From: Tuwongella immobilis
GTDB taxonomy: Bacteria > Planctomycetota > Planctomycetia > Gemmatales > Gemmataceae
Reading direction: 5' to 3'
Assembly (NCBI RefSeq): GCF_901538355.1
Contig: NZ_LR593887.1
Coordinates: forward strand, 1,526,920-1,590,919
DNA: 64,000 nucleotides
Position numbers and translations under genes: made by a program. The notes beneath the pieces were generated by a model. That model did no database searches and was not told the DNA's origin. It was given only the letters and a program-made list of their open reading frames with translations. This document shows positions 53,692 through 62,671 of the stretch, piece by piece (positions within the stretch are counted from its first letter, which is position 1; every line of letters starts with the position of its first letter).

Positions 53692-54924
53692 TTATGGCTT
53701 CGATTGTGACGTCGATGGAAGTTGTTCCAGGGCGTCCCGTGCGGCGGCATAATCGGGGCGAATTTGCAGCGAGGCCTGAAATGCATCGCGGGCCGCCGTC
53801 AGATTCCCCAGCCGTTTCTGCGTGTGACCCCGATTGAATGCCGCCAGCGCATGATCCGGCTTTAGCGACAACACCCGCTCGAACGCCGCGTCGGCACCGG
53901 CGAAATCCCCCCGCTGAAAGGCGACCACGCCGCGCTGAAACCAGACCTCCACCGCTCGGGGATGATCCGACAGCCAGCGTTGCAAGACAGCGTCTGCCTC
54001 GGCTAGATCCCCTTGTTTGGCATGGACTTGCGCGAGCATGCGCGTCGCAGTTTCGGCTTGCGGATGATTCGGCGGAAACTGGCGAAGTTGCGCGATGGCC
54101 CGACGGGTATCGTTGGCGGCGAGCTGATCGGCGATCCCGGCCAAATCGCGATCAATCGAACGGCCCAATTGTTCGACTTTCGCAACAATCGGATCGTCCC
54201 AGGGTGAATCCGGCGGAAGTTGGGCTGCCTCTTGGCGGAGCTGCTCCGCTCGGGAGGATTGTCCCTGCCGGTCGAGCGCATCGGCGGCCAGCAATCGGGC
54301 TTTGCGTTGGGCGGCGGGGGCGTCCCAGGCGAGTTCGCAGGCGGCGAGCGCGGCGGGCCAATCATCGCGATCGGCGGCCAGTCGCGCTTGCAACCAAGCC
54401 CGTCGGGGCGATCGGGCGACGGGGAGTGGATGCTTCGCCAAGAGCGATTCTGCCAATTGGAATTCACCGCGTTCCAACAGCAATTCGACAGTGCGTTCCA
54501 ATGGTTGCGGACGATCTGCGGTGGCGAGTTCGGCGGCTCGCTTCAAGTCGGCCAAGCCCATCTCGGGATGTTGCAGCAGTCGCGTTAATCCCAGCAGATA
54601 CGGCCAGCGGAGGTCGGTCGGGTTCAACCGCTCGGCTTGGGCGAAGGCGGCGATGCATTGCGGCTCCCAATCGTCGGCCCGCAGCCGCATGCCCAGCGCT
54701 CCCCATGCCTCGGCGGATGTCGGGGTTTGACGCACGCGGTCGGCGGCTTGCTCGGTGGGGATCCGCAGGTCGGCGGGCAGATGCTCCAACGGCGGCAGCG
54801 GAATTTCGATCGGTGGCACCGACCGAGTTACCGGTTGGGACTGCCAGAGCAACACTCCCGCGATGCTCAGGATTCCCAGAATGCCGAGGATTCCCAGAGT
54901 CCGCCAACCCGCGCGACGCATCAT
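53692..54924 (-). CDS. Membrane-anchored TPR protein
   Basis: 410 aa. An N-terminal membrane anchor (RTLGILGILGILSIAGVLLW) is followed by a Pro-rich stretch and TPR repeats, for example EAWGALGMRLRADDWEPQCI, AVEVWFQRGVVAFQRGDFAGAD and ALAAFNRGHTQKRLGNLTAA. Starts one base before the CRTAC1 gene's stop region ends, so the two are co-transcribed and likely translationally coupled. TPR proteins next to CRTAC1 proteins are common in planctomycetes; joint work at the cell surface is inferred. Confidence 0.88.
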   Translation of the reverse strand: MMRRAGWRTLGILGILGILSIAGVLLWQSQPVTRSVPPIEIPLPPLEHLPADLRIPTEQAADRVRQTPTSAEAWGALGMRLRADDWEPQCIAAFAQAERLNPTDLRWPYLLGLTRLLQHPEMGLADLKRAAELATADRPQPLERTVELLLERGEFQLAESLLAKHPLPVARSPRRAWLQARLAADRDDWPAALAACELAWDAPAAQRKARLLAADALDRQGQSSRAEQLRQEAAQLPPDSPWDDPIVAKVEQLGRSIDRDLAGIADQLAANDTRRAIAQLRQFPPNHPQAETATRMLAQVHAKQGDLAEADAVLQRWLSDHPRAVEVWFQRGVVAFQRGDFAGADAAFERVLSLKPDHALAAFNRGHTQKRLGNLTAARDAFQASLQIRPDYAAARDALEQLPSTSQSKP

Positions 54925-56817
54925 TTATTGCACTCCTTTGCCGCGTCCCCGTTCCAAGCGGATGGTGAGAATCTGCCCGGGTGCCAGATCGACAGCGGCG
55001 AAGGACTCGACGAATCCGTCCGGCCATTGCACCTGGATGGAATCGACCCGTGCGAGTGTGCCCAAGCCGAAACTGGCGACAGGTTCACCGGAACTGCCGT
55101 AACTTTGGCCGGGCAGAATCTCGCCAATCCAGCGTTGCTCGCCTGCGATGAGCGTGATGCGTGCATTGATCGCATCGCGGCGATAGCGGGGATCGCTGGC
55201 ACGCACCCGCAAGCCGGTATGCTCGCCCAGCGGGGCTTGGTTGCGCATCACCCGCAATTTGCCTTGCAGGGAGTTGATGACGAGATCGGTTTGCCCATCG
55301 CCGTCGATGTCGCCCCAAGCCAGGCCGCGATCGATGCGCGGGAATCCGCACAGGCCGCCTTCTGCGGGCGTGCGATCGCGAAAGCCTTTGGACGATCCGG
55401 CGAATACCTGATTCATTTCCCGATAGTCGAAGAGTGGATCTTTGGCCGACATCTGGGACCGATCGCGGCGGCGCATCACCCGGCCATTGACGACAACGAG
55501 ATCGGGCCAACCATCGGCATCGAAATCGTTGGCGACGGTGCCGAATCCCGTGCCACGGAACACCGGTGTGCCCAATCCCATCGTGGCGGTGGCGTCGCGG
55601 AAGCGGCCCGGTCGATCTTGCTTCCAGAGCGTGTGCAATTCTTCGGCGAGATGCGTGATGAAGCAATCCATGCGGCCATCGCGGTCCAGATCGGCCCAGG
55701 CGATGCCCATGTTCGCTTGCGGATTGCCCGCGCCATTGAAGGCAATTCCGCGCGAGACCGCATCTTCGCGGAAGGTCCCATCTTTCTGATTGATCCACAA
55801 ATGATTGGCCTGCGCATCGTTGGCGATGAGCAGATCCGGCCAGCCGTCGCCATCCGCATCGGTCGCCACTGCCCCCAGGCCATTCGACGGTTTGGCGGCC
55901 AGCCCCGATTCAGCGGTGACATCCTGATAGCCTTGCCAGGTGCCATCCTTGACACCGCGATTGCGGTAGAGCCGACTGGCGGTGCCTTTGAATTGATTGG
56001 GGTGACAAAAATCGGCCAGCCCCGACCCGGAGATGCAGCGATGCGAGGGATCGTAATCGACGTAGTGGGCGACGAGCAGGTCGAGCCAGCCATCGCGGTC
56101 GAAGTCGACAAAGGTCGCTGAGACACCCCAGCGCGGGTTCTTCACGCTGGCGGAATCGGTGACATCGTCGAAATGCCCATCCCCGCGATTGCGGAACAGC
56201 CGCCCACCCGCATATTGGGCGAGGTAAACATCCACATCGCCATCGTTATCGAAATCGCCGCACGCCACGCCCATTCCGTGACCGGCAATATCCAGGCCGC
56301 AATTGTCGAGCCGACGAAATTGCCCGTTGGGCTGCTGCATCCACAAGGCGTGTTTGGCCGAAGCCGTTGGCCCACCGTTGGTTAGGGCGAGAATATCAAG
56401 CCGACCATCGCCATTGGCGTCGAAGACCGCGACGCCGCTGCCCATAATGTCGGGCATGAAATATTCGTCGATGGGTGAGGAGGTGCTGTGCGTCCAATCG
56501 ATGCCCAACGCGGCGGTCACGTCGTGGAACCAAGGTGCCCCGAGCTCGTTGACCGAAGGCGGCAAGGTGACGCTGCTGGCATCCCGCGGTTGATTCCAAT
56601 CTGGGGGAAACGGCGGGGCATCGCTGGAGACGATGCGCGGAGCCTCGCCATCGGCCGCGCCGTTGGATGCCGGCGCGGTCGATTGTTGACAGGCCAGTGA
56701 CAGCGGCATCGTGGCGCATGCCAGCAGCATGCACCAGAATGACCGCGCTTGGGACCATGATGGGTACCACCCGATTCTCGGGAGCGGATGTCGAATCTGC
56801 CGCGAATCAGCCTTCAT
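54925..56817 (-). CDS. CRTAC1 family protein (FG-GAP/VCBS repeats with ASPIC/UnbV C-terminus)
   Basis: 630 aa from the ATG at 56817. An N-terminal signal sequence with a possible lipobox (MLLACATMPLSLAC) precedes at least six Ca-binding beta-propeller repeats, e.g. VAVFDANGDGRLDILAL, GDFDNDGDVDVYLAQY, VDFDRDGWLDLLVAHY, ATDADGDGWPDLLIAND, ADLDRDGRMDCFITH, FDADGWPDLVVVNG, GDIDGDGQTDLVIN. The C-terminal ASPIC/UnbV domain has GSSGEPVASFGLGTLARVDS and VQWPDG. Likely extracellular or surface-bound; ligand unknown. Upstream member of the pair with the TPR gene. Confidence 0.92.
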   Translation of the reverse strand: MKADSRQIRHPLPRIGWYPSWSQARSFWCMLLACATMPLSLACQQSTAPASNGAADGEAPRIVSSDAPPFPPDWNQPRDASSVTLPPSVNELGAPWFHDVTAALGIDWTHSTSSPIDEYFMPDIMGSGVAVFDANGDGRLDILALTNGGPTASAKHALWMQQPNGQFRRLDNCGLDIAGHGMGVACGDFDNDGDVDVYLAQYAGGRLFRNRGDGHFDDVTDSASVKNPRWGVSATFVDFDRDGWLDLLVAHYVDYDPSHRCISGSGLADFCHPNQFKGTASRLYRNRGVKDGTWQGYQDVTAESGLAAKPSNGLGAVATDADGDGWPDLLIANDAQANHLWINQKDGTFREDAVSRGIAFNGAGNPQANMGIAWADLDRDGRMDCFITHLAEELHTLWKQDRPGRFRDATATMGLGTPVFRGTGFGTVANDFDADGWPDLVVVNGRVMRRRDRSQMSAKDPLFDYREMNQVFAGSSKGFRDRTPAEGGLCGFPRIDRGLAWGDIDGDGQTDLVINSLQGKLRVMRNQAPLGEHTGLRVRASDPRYRRDAINARITLIAGEQRWIGEILPGQSYGSSGEPVASFGLGTLARVDSIQVQWPDGFVESFAAVDLAPGQILTIRLERGRGKGVQ

Positions 56818-56881
56818 GGAAACTCTCACCTGGGCCAAACAATCGGATCGATCCGCCGGCGAATCTCGAGTGGGTTGCGAC

Positions 56882-57667
56882 TTATTTGTCGGCAAACACC
56901 GATTTCAACAGGGTTTGCATCGATTGCCACGACTTCTGATCGGCAGCGGCATTGTATCCCATCCCCTTGATGCCGTGCGAATCTGCGCTGGGAACCGTAA
57001 AGCTATGCACCGCTCCAGGATACGATTCGAAGGTGTACTTCACTTTGTTGCTGTCATACGCCTTGCGAAGGCCGGTGATGGCCTTTTCCGGAATGAACGA
57101 ATCATCCGCCCCGTGGCAGATCAGCACTTCGGCTTTGACGGCCTTGGCTTGGCTGTCGCTGGGCACCGGCAAGGCTCCATGGAAGCTGACGACGGCCTTC
57201 AGATCGGTCCCGGCGTGGGCCAATTGCAGGGCGGTGCTGCCGCCGAAGCAGTAGCCGATGGCCGCGAGTTTGCTCGAATCGACTTTTTCATGTTTGGACA
57301 GGATTTCCAGCCCGGCCTTGGCGCGGCCCAGCCAGTTGTCGAGATTCTTGCGGACGGTACCGGCCATTTCGCTGGCCTCCATCGGGTGCTTGGCGACTTT
57401 CCCCTCGCCGTACATATCCGCGGCGAACGCGACATAGCCCAGTTCCGCCAACATGGTGGCGCGCTTGCGGGCGTAGTCGTCCAGCCCCCACCATTCATGA
57501 ACTACCATCACTCCGGGGCGCTTGCCCGTGGCGGCATCATCGTAAGCCAGGAATCCCTTCAATTTCGTGCCGTTGTAGGTGTATTCCACCACTTCGGTCT
57601 TGACCGCAGCGGGGGCGGAAACGGTGGTGAGCATCAGGACAGCGCTGGCGAACCAGAATGGACGCAT
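56882..57667 (-). CDS. Dienelactone hydrolase family protein, exported
   Basis: 261 aa from the ATG at 57667 (GAGGAA 5 bases upstream). Signal peptide MRPFWFASAVLMLTTVSAPA. Alpha/beta hydrolase: VMVVHEWWGLDDYARKRA, nucleophile GYCFGGST with Cys, acid ICHGADDSF, and catalytic His AVHSFTVP. The Cys-Asp-His triad is complete. Dienelactone hydrolases open cyclic enol-lactones; exported planctomycete versions have unknown substrates. Divergent from the CPBP gene across about 200 bp. Confidence 0.9.
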   Translation of the reverse strand: MRPFWFASAVLMLTTVSAPAAVKTEVVEYTYNGTKLKGFLAYDDAATGKRPGVMVVHEWWGLDDYARKRATMLAELGYVAFAADMYGEGKVAKHPMEASEMAGTVRKNLDNWLGRAKAGLEILSKHEKVDSSKLAAIGYCFGGSTALQLAHAGTDLKAVVSFHGALPVPSDSQAKAVKAEVLICHGADDSFIPEKAITGLRKAYDSNKVKYTFESYPGAVHSFTVPSADSHGIKGMGYNAAADQKSWQSMQTLLKSVFADK

Positions 57668-57863
57668 GGTCTTCCTCGATTGGGGCAATCTTGTTCGGGC
57701 GAATGATCCGGTCGCCAGTATTGTAGGGATTCTTTTGCCGCTCGGGCCACCGGAAACCATCCCGCAAAAGCTGCGACTGACACATCTGGCCAAGTGTGGT
57801 ATGGTTGCAACGCACCCGAATGGGCCGCTTCGCCCGTGGCGATCCTTTGGCGAGAATCACGCG

Positions 57864-58616
57864 ATGCTTGGATCAGCGAATACCCAGTCGCCGGGATATT
57901 TTTCCGCGACCAAACATGCTTGGCCGACGCTTCTGTTTCTGCTGCCATTATTGGGAGCTTACGAAGGCGGGGTCATCTGGATGGGCGGCGAACAATCCGA
58001 AGCACTCCGCAACGGGGCCGATGCGTGGCTCCGCTGGGCGCTGCAAGTCTTTGGCCTGAAGCACATTCTGCTCATGCCGATGATTGTGTTGGGCTGGTTG
58101 CTGTTGCGTTCCGTACTCGGCTGGGGAAGTCGGCCCAGCGGGAATTTGGGCATCGTCTTGGGCATGGCCGTCGAGAGCGGCATCTTCGCGCTCGGGCTAT
58201 GGTCGCTGAGTCGAAATTTCGGACCGCTGCTGGAGCATTTCGGCATCCCGCTGCAAGTCCCCGCACAATGGACCGCCAACGAATTGGCCATGGCACGGAT
58301 CATTACCTTTGTCGGGGCTGGGATTTACGAAGAAGTCTTGTTCCGATTGCTCATTTTCAGCGGCATGGTGTTGATGCTGCGGATTATCTTTTTCCCGAAA
58401 TTCTTGGCCATTCCCATCGCTGCGATTGGCTCCGCGCTACTGTTTGCGGCCGCCCATCATATTGGAACATATGGCGAACCATTCGATCGCTATGTGTTCC
58501 TGTTCCGGGCCGCCGCTGGGCTGTACTTCGCGTTCCTGTATCAATTCCGGGGCTTTGGCGTCGCGGTGGGAACCCACGCCGGGTACGATGTCCTCGTTGG
58601 GTTGCAACTCGGTTAA
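57864..58616 (+). CDS. CPBP family intramembrane metalloprotease
   Basis: 250 aa from the ATG at 57864; a start at 57801 is possible. About seven membrane helices. The family's motifs are present: GIYEEVLFRLL (EExxxR), LLFAAAHHIG (His), and GTHAGYDVL (second His region). These enzymes cleave within the membrane, for example CAAX-type proteins or bacteriocin precursors. It converges on the TIGR02996 gene with a 4-base overlap at the ends. Confidence 0.87.
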   Translation: MLGSANTQSPGYFSATKHAWPTLLFLLPLLGAYEGGVIWMGGEQSEALRNGADAWLRWALQVFGLKHILLMPMIVLGWLLLRSVLGWGSRPSGNLGIVLGMAVESGIFALGLWSLSRNFGPLLEHFGIPLQVPAQWTANELAMARIITFVGAGIYEEVLFRLLIFSGMVLMLRIIFFPKFLAIPIAAIGSALLFAAAHHIGTYGEPFDRYVFLFRAAAGLYFAFLYQFRGFGVAVGTHAGYDVLVGLQLG

Positions 58617-59206
58617 TCGCAAGCGGTTGCGTCGTCAGCGGGCTGATCCGTGTGCGGATTCGCGAGGGGATCTGTGGGCCGATCGTCTGGCGCATTCGCT
58701 GCCAACCCATCGGCATCGCAATCGGCACCATCCCGGAGCGTTTGCAATTCTTCGGGTGTCAGATGATGCAAATCTCGCAGTGTTTCGGAGGAGTAGCGGT
58801 AGTTGGCATGACGCGATTTGCTGTAGAGTCGCATCGCCGATGCCAGTTGGGCGGCTCGACTGGGTTTGCGAAGATGTTTGGGCGGTGCTGGGCGATGGCG
58901 CGGATTGTAAAAATCGGAAATCGGACGGGGTGGCTCGTCGTCCCCACTCGGCAGCGGCACCCCGCGGTGCATGCTGGCCACCCAGAAGGCGTCCAGCACG
59001 AGCAATTCCCGCAACTCGCGCAATTGCTGGTGCCAAGCCCGACGGTGGGATTCCGGCTGAGTCGTGTCTTGCAGGGCAACCAGCAGCCGCAGATACCCAC
59101 CACGGGCATCCCCGTGATCGTCCAGCCAATCGGCGTAAATCAATCGAAGCGTTGGATCGTGTGGGTTCGCAACAATGGCGCGAATGGCCGTCGATTCATC
59201 CAGCAT
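58613..59206 (-). CDS. TIGR02996 domain protein
   Basis: 197 aa from the ATG at 59206 (GAGGA upstream). The N-terminal TIGR02996 signature is AIRAIVANPHDPTLRLIYAD followed by WLDDHGDARGGYLRLLVAL, a short domain found almost only in Gemmata-like planctomycetes, usually at the start of repeat proteins. Here no repeats follow, only a charged helical region and an Asp-rich tail. Function unknown; a good lineage marker. Confidence 0.85.
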   Translation of the reverse strand: MLDESTAIRAIVANPHDPTLRLIYADWLDDHGDARGGYLRLLVALQDTTQPESHRRAWHQQLRELRELLVLDAFWVASMHRGVPLPSGDDEPPRPISDFYNPRHRPAPPKHLRKPSRAAQLASAMRLYSKSRHANYRYSSETLRDLHHLTPEELQTLRDGADCDADGLAANAPDDRPTDPLANPHTDQPADDATACD

Positions 59207-59299
59207 CGCAATCCTCGAACCATGATGGGGATGGTCACCACTTCCTGGAGTGGCGACGAGCATCCTCGGTTCGCGCGGCCGGAATTTCCCGTGGGAGTG

Positions 59300-59500
59300 T
59301 CAGTCCGATTTGGGCCGGGGTTTGCGCCGGTAACGGTTCTTGCGTTCCTCGTCTTCGCGCTTCAGATCGCGGCTGATTTTCCAGGTGAACAATCCCAGCC
59401 CCGCGCCGATGATGGCGAAGATTCCGACCAGGCCCCAGGCGATTGGATCACCGCGGCCCAGTGCTTCGATGAATCGAAAAATTGCTTCCACGCGGTACAT
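59300..59500 (-). CDS. Small single-pass membrane protein
   Basis: 66 aa from the ATG at 59500. One membrane helix (WGLVGIFAIIGAGLGLFTW) and a strongly charged C-terminus (KREDEERKNRYRRKPRPKSD). No family. It sits between the TIGR02996 gene and the histidine kinase, on the same strand. Confidence 0.6.
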   Translation of the reverse strand: MYRVEAIFRFIEALGRGDPIAWGLVGIFAIIGAGLGLFTWKISRDLKREDEERKNRYRRKPRPKSD

Positions 59501-59661
59501 GAGGCACCATCTTTCAGAGAGGGAGCCAATGTCGCTCCCCATCTTCTTCAACATCATCATCGATCGCCAATTGACAAGACGATGTTACCGACTCCTGATT
59601 GTTCGCACCAGACGATTTTCGATTGATCGTCGATGCCGATTCGGAATCGGGCAGTCGGGGA

Positions 59662-61836
59662 TCATGCGTCGCTGCTGGCGAGCGGTGCTTGGCGGATGGC
59701 GTGTGGAATCTCCAACCGAAAGCACGCTCCGGCGGAATCGCAGGCGACCAAGTGCAGCGATCCACCCAACGCGGTGGCCCAGCGTTGAGCCAACGCCAGC
59801 CCCAGACCGACGCCGCCGGCGGTGACATCGGCATCGCGGCCTCGTCGGAATGGGTGGAAGATGCGTCGCTGTTCACGCGAGGCGATGCCGGGACCGAAAT
59901 CGCGGACATCCACCCGCAGGGTCGTATCGTGAGCGGTCAGGGTGACCAGGATTCGCGGATCGGTGGCTTCGCGGGAGTATTTCCGGGCATTGTCGATGAA
60001 GTTGCCGACGATTTGGGACAAATAGCGGCCATCGGTATGAATACGCCAGCCGGGCCGCAGTTCGTGATGGAATTCGAGCTGTTTGCCGTCGAGTCGGCAG
60101 CGTTCGCCCCAATCCCGCTCCCAATCCATCAGCAGCGAATCGGCATTGCAATCCTGACATTCCAAAGCGGTGCGGTGATTCTCCAGCCGGGCAAAATCCA
60201 AGACGTTGCCGATGAGCCGATGCAGCCGATCGGCCTCCAGATGCAGCGTGCGGAGATATTCGTCGCGCTTGGCCTCATCACGCACCAATCCGCTGGTGAG
60301 CAGGTCGAGATACAACCGCAGGGTGGTCAACGGTGTCCGTAATTCGTGCGTGACGGCGGACACGAAATGGATGCGCCGTTCGGATAATTCCAGCAGACTC
60401 CACCCGCCCAGGCCGACGGCGATGAGCGCGAGAATGGCGGCAATCCAAGCCGCACCCAGGCCGAGTCGCAGCGTCGTCAGCCCGACCGGGGGCAGGGGCG
60501 TCGGCGGGCCGGGCACCAGATCCACCGGCAGCGTGGTCATGGCACGATCCGGCGCGGTGGGGGTGTCGTTCAGCCGCGCTTGCAGCGTCGCTTCGGGGAA
60601 TAAATCGACGATTTCGGCCCGCAATAAGGTTTCGAGTCGGCCCCAATCCAACAGCACGCCTTGGATCAAATCGGAATTCCCGACTTGCACCCGTCGCAAC
60701 AGCATCAGTTCATGCGTGCCGTTGGCGGACGTCAACCAGTGGGGGATGATCGACCCGACGCGCAGCGCCATGGGAATGGCGGAGTTTTGCAGCCCATCTT
60801 TGAGCGAACTGACGCGGATTTGCGGGTAGTTGGTCAGGTCGTTGCCGTAGGCTTGTTTTCCTTCTTGAAAGCCCCGTTGCGAGGCATTCGAGCGAATGTT
60901 GAATTCCAGATTCGCGGCTTCTCGGGCGGCTCGCCCTTGTTCGATCAGGGGCGCAAGCTGCTGCTTGCCCTGGGCAAACGCCGAATTCTGCCCCGGTGGG
61001 ACCATGCCAGGAGGCGATGGCATCTGCGAAACGCCCGCATATTGTCCCTGTTGCCGGGGATCGTCGTTTCGCGCATTTCGACTTGTCGCGGTGGGGCGGG
61101 GCGGCTGCGGCGATTGCTGCGGAATCGCCGTCATTCCGGGGGGCGAGACGGTCTGCGCGGGCGACTGGGGTTCCTCCAGTGGAACGGCTTGACCGATCGG
61201 GCGGGAATCATCGGGCGTGGGGCCGACGTTGGATTGGGCGAGTGTCGTGGGCGATTCCAACGGGCGGGTCGCTTCTTCGGAGGTTTCCGGGGCAGGCATC
61301 CGCACGATGCACTGCTGCAGCGTTTCGCGGGCGGGGAACAGCGTGCAGAGCCGGTCGAGTTCGTGGCGACGTTCCGGCGTGACATTGCGCAGATCCATCC
61401 CCTGAGCGACGCTCACGAATCGCTCAATCACCCCTTGCGGCACCTGCGGCGATTGCCAACCTTGCTTGGAATCCAACTGAAAATGCAATTGCATCCAGTC
61501 CGGCAGTTCCGCACTCAACAGTGGCGAGGGCAGCCAAACTGCGGAAGCTCCCCAGGGCGTGCCGATGTTGGTGAATGCGCTGGTGGGGCTGGAAATGGTG
61601 AGAAAATTGGCGAACGGGCGGCTTTCTTCGCGGGCCAAGGCGGGGGTCATTCGGGAATCGAGTCGCCACAGCGCCAGACGGAGTTGTTCCGCCTGCGCCG
61701 CTTGATGCAGCGATTCCAGCTGAGCGGATTCCAATCGCAACGCGGCAACGGTGGCATAACTCAGCCCACCGAAGACGAGCAACGCGACACCCGCCAGCAC
61801 CAATCCGCCACGGAGCGTTAAGCTGACCCGTTTCAT
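59662..61836 (-). CDS. Sensor histidine kinase with large extracytoplasmic domain
   Basis: 724 aa, start ATG overlapping the response-regulator stop (ATGA). Membrane helix near 10-32, then about 430 residues of sensor region containing a Pro/Gln/Ser-rich stretch (about 190-290), and a second helix (AAWIAAILALIAVGLGGWSL). The transmitter has H-box FVSAVTHELRTPLTTLRLYL, N-box QIVGNFIDNARKYS, G1 VDVRDFGPGIA and G2 GGVGLGLALAQRWA, all intact. There is no clear HAMP domain. Phosphorylates the co-transcribed OmpR-type regulator; signal unknown. Confidence 0.93.
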   Translation of the reverse strand: MKRVSLTLRGGLVLAGVALLVFGGLSYATVAALRLESAQLESLHQAAQAEQLRLALWRLDSRMTPALAREESRPFANFLTISSPTSAFTNIGTPWGASAVWLPSPLLSAELPDWMQLHFQLDSKQGWQSPQVPQGVIERFVSVAQGMDLRNVTPERRHELDRLCTLFPARETLQQCIVRMPAPETSEEATRPLESPTTLAQSNVGPTPDDSRPIGQAVPLEEPQSPAQTVSPPGMTAIPQQSPQPPRPTATSRNARNDDPRQQGQYAGVSQMPSPPGMVPPGQNSAFAQGKQQLAPLIEQGRAAREAANLEFNIRSNASQRGFQEGKQAYGNDLTNYPQIRVSSLKDGLQNSAIPMALRVGSIIPHWLTSANGTHELMLLRRVQVGNSDLIQGVLLDWGRLETLLRAEIVDLFPEATLQARLNDTPTAPDRAMTTLPVDLVPGPPTPLPPVGLTTLRLGLGAAWIAAILALIAVGLGGWSLLELSERRIHFVSAVTHELRTPLTTLRLYLDLLTSGLVRDEAKRDEYLRTLHLEADRLHRLIGNVLDFARLENHRTALECQDCNADSLLMDWERDWGERCRLDGKQLEFHHELRPGWRIHTDGRYLSQIVGNFIDNARKYSREATDPRILVTLTAHDTTLRVDVRDFGPGIASREQRRIFHPFRRGRDADVTAGGVGLGLALAQRWATALGGSLHLVACDSAGACFRLEIPHAIRQAPLASSDA

Positions 61837-62573
61837 GCGTGAGACTCCGCTTCGATGCGAATTTCCGGCCCCGCCATGTAGCCGCAATTGCGCACGGTGA
61901 CAATCGCTTCGGGGGTGGGGTGCCCCTGCGGATCGCGGAGTTTCGCCCGCAATCGCACAATGTGCATATCAATCGTTCGCGTTTCTAATCCAGTGGCCTG
62001 AATGCCCCAGACGCGCATGAGCAATTCTTCGCGAGAGACGGCCCGATTGCGATGTTGCAGCAAAAATTGCAAGACGGCCGATTCCGTTTCGGAGAGTTCC
62101 ACGCGGTCGGTTTCGTCCCAGAGAATCTCGCGGCGGTTCAGGTCGATGCGGCCTCGACCGAGCATGGCCGCGTAGATTGGCACCGGGCGGGAGACGGTGC
62201 GTCGCAGCACGGCTTCCACGCGAGCCAGCAGTTCGCGGGCGGAAAATGGTTTGACCACGTAATCGTCGGCACCCAATTTCAGTCCGCGAACGCGGTCTTC
62301 TTCCGTGCCGCGCGCGGTAAGGATAATCACCGGCCGCTCGGGGCAAGCGCGACGAATTTCCGCCAGCACTTCCAACCCGTCGCGCTTGGGCAGCAGCAGA
62401 TCCAGCAGCACCAAATCGACTCCCGGTTGCACCCCGGCGACAATTCCAGCAAGCCCATCGCCGGCTTCCAGCACTTCGTAACCGGTCAAGCGCAGCGCAT
62501 CCACCACCCCGCGACGAATGGCTGGTTCATCTTCCACCACGGCCACGCGATGCACAATTGCTGCCGTTGTCAT
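61833..62573 (-). CDS. OmpR-family response regulator
   Basis: 246 aa from the ATG at 62573 (GGGAG 8 bases upstream). Receiver domain with VAVVEDEPAIRRG (acidic pair), LVLLDLLLPKRDG (phospho-Asp) and DDYVVKPFSARELL (Lys). The C-terminal winged helix is of the Trans_Reg_C type: VELSETESAVLQFLLQHRNR, SREELLMRVWG, RTIDMHIVRLRAKL. A DNA-binding partner of the histidine kinase that follows with a 4-base overlap. Confidence 0.95.
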   Translation of the reverse strand: MTTAAIVHRVAVVEDEPAIRRGVVDALRLTGYEVLEAGDGLAGIVAGVQPGVDLVLLDLLLPKRDGLEVLAEIRRACPERPVIILTARGTEEDRVRGLKLGADDYVVKPFSARELLARVEAVLRRTVSRPVPIYAAMLGRGRIDLNRREILWDETDRVELSETESAVLQFLLQHRNRAVSREELLMRVWGIQATGLETRTIDMHIVRLRAKLRDPQGHPTPEAIVTVRNCGYMAGPEIRIEAESHA

Positions 62574-62671
62574 GCTTTGCACTCCCGGGTCAGTTCACGC
62601 AGGCATCCCCATGGGCATTCGTAAGGAACCCCACGGGGAAAGACGGGTTTCGCCAGCCAATCGTTTGTCAA

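Noticed and set aside
54637-56121. 494-codon plus-strand open frame
   Set aside because: Antisense to the CRTAC1 and TPR genes; no ribosome binding site or family motif.
57794-59626. 610-codon plus-strand open frame
   Set aside because: Overlaps the CPBP gene in another frame and runs antisense to the TIGR02996 gene; Arg/Gly-rich composition typical of a shadow frame.
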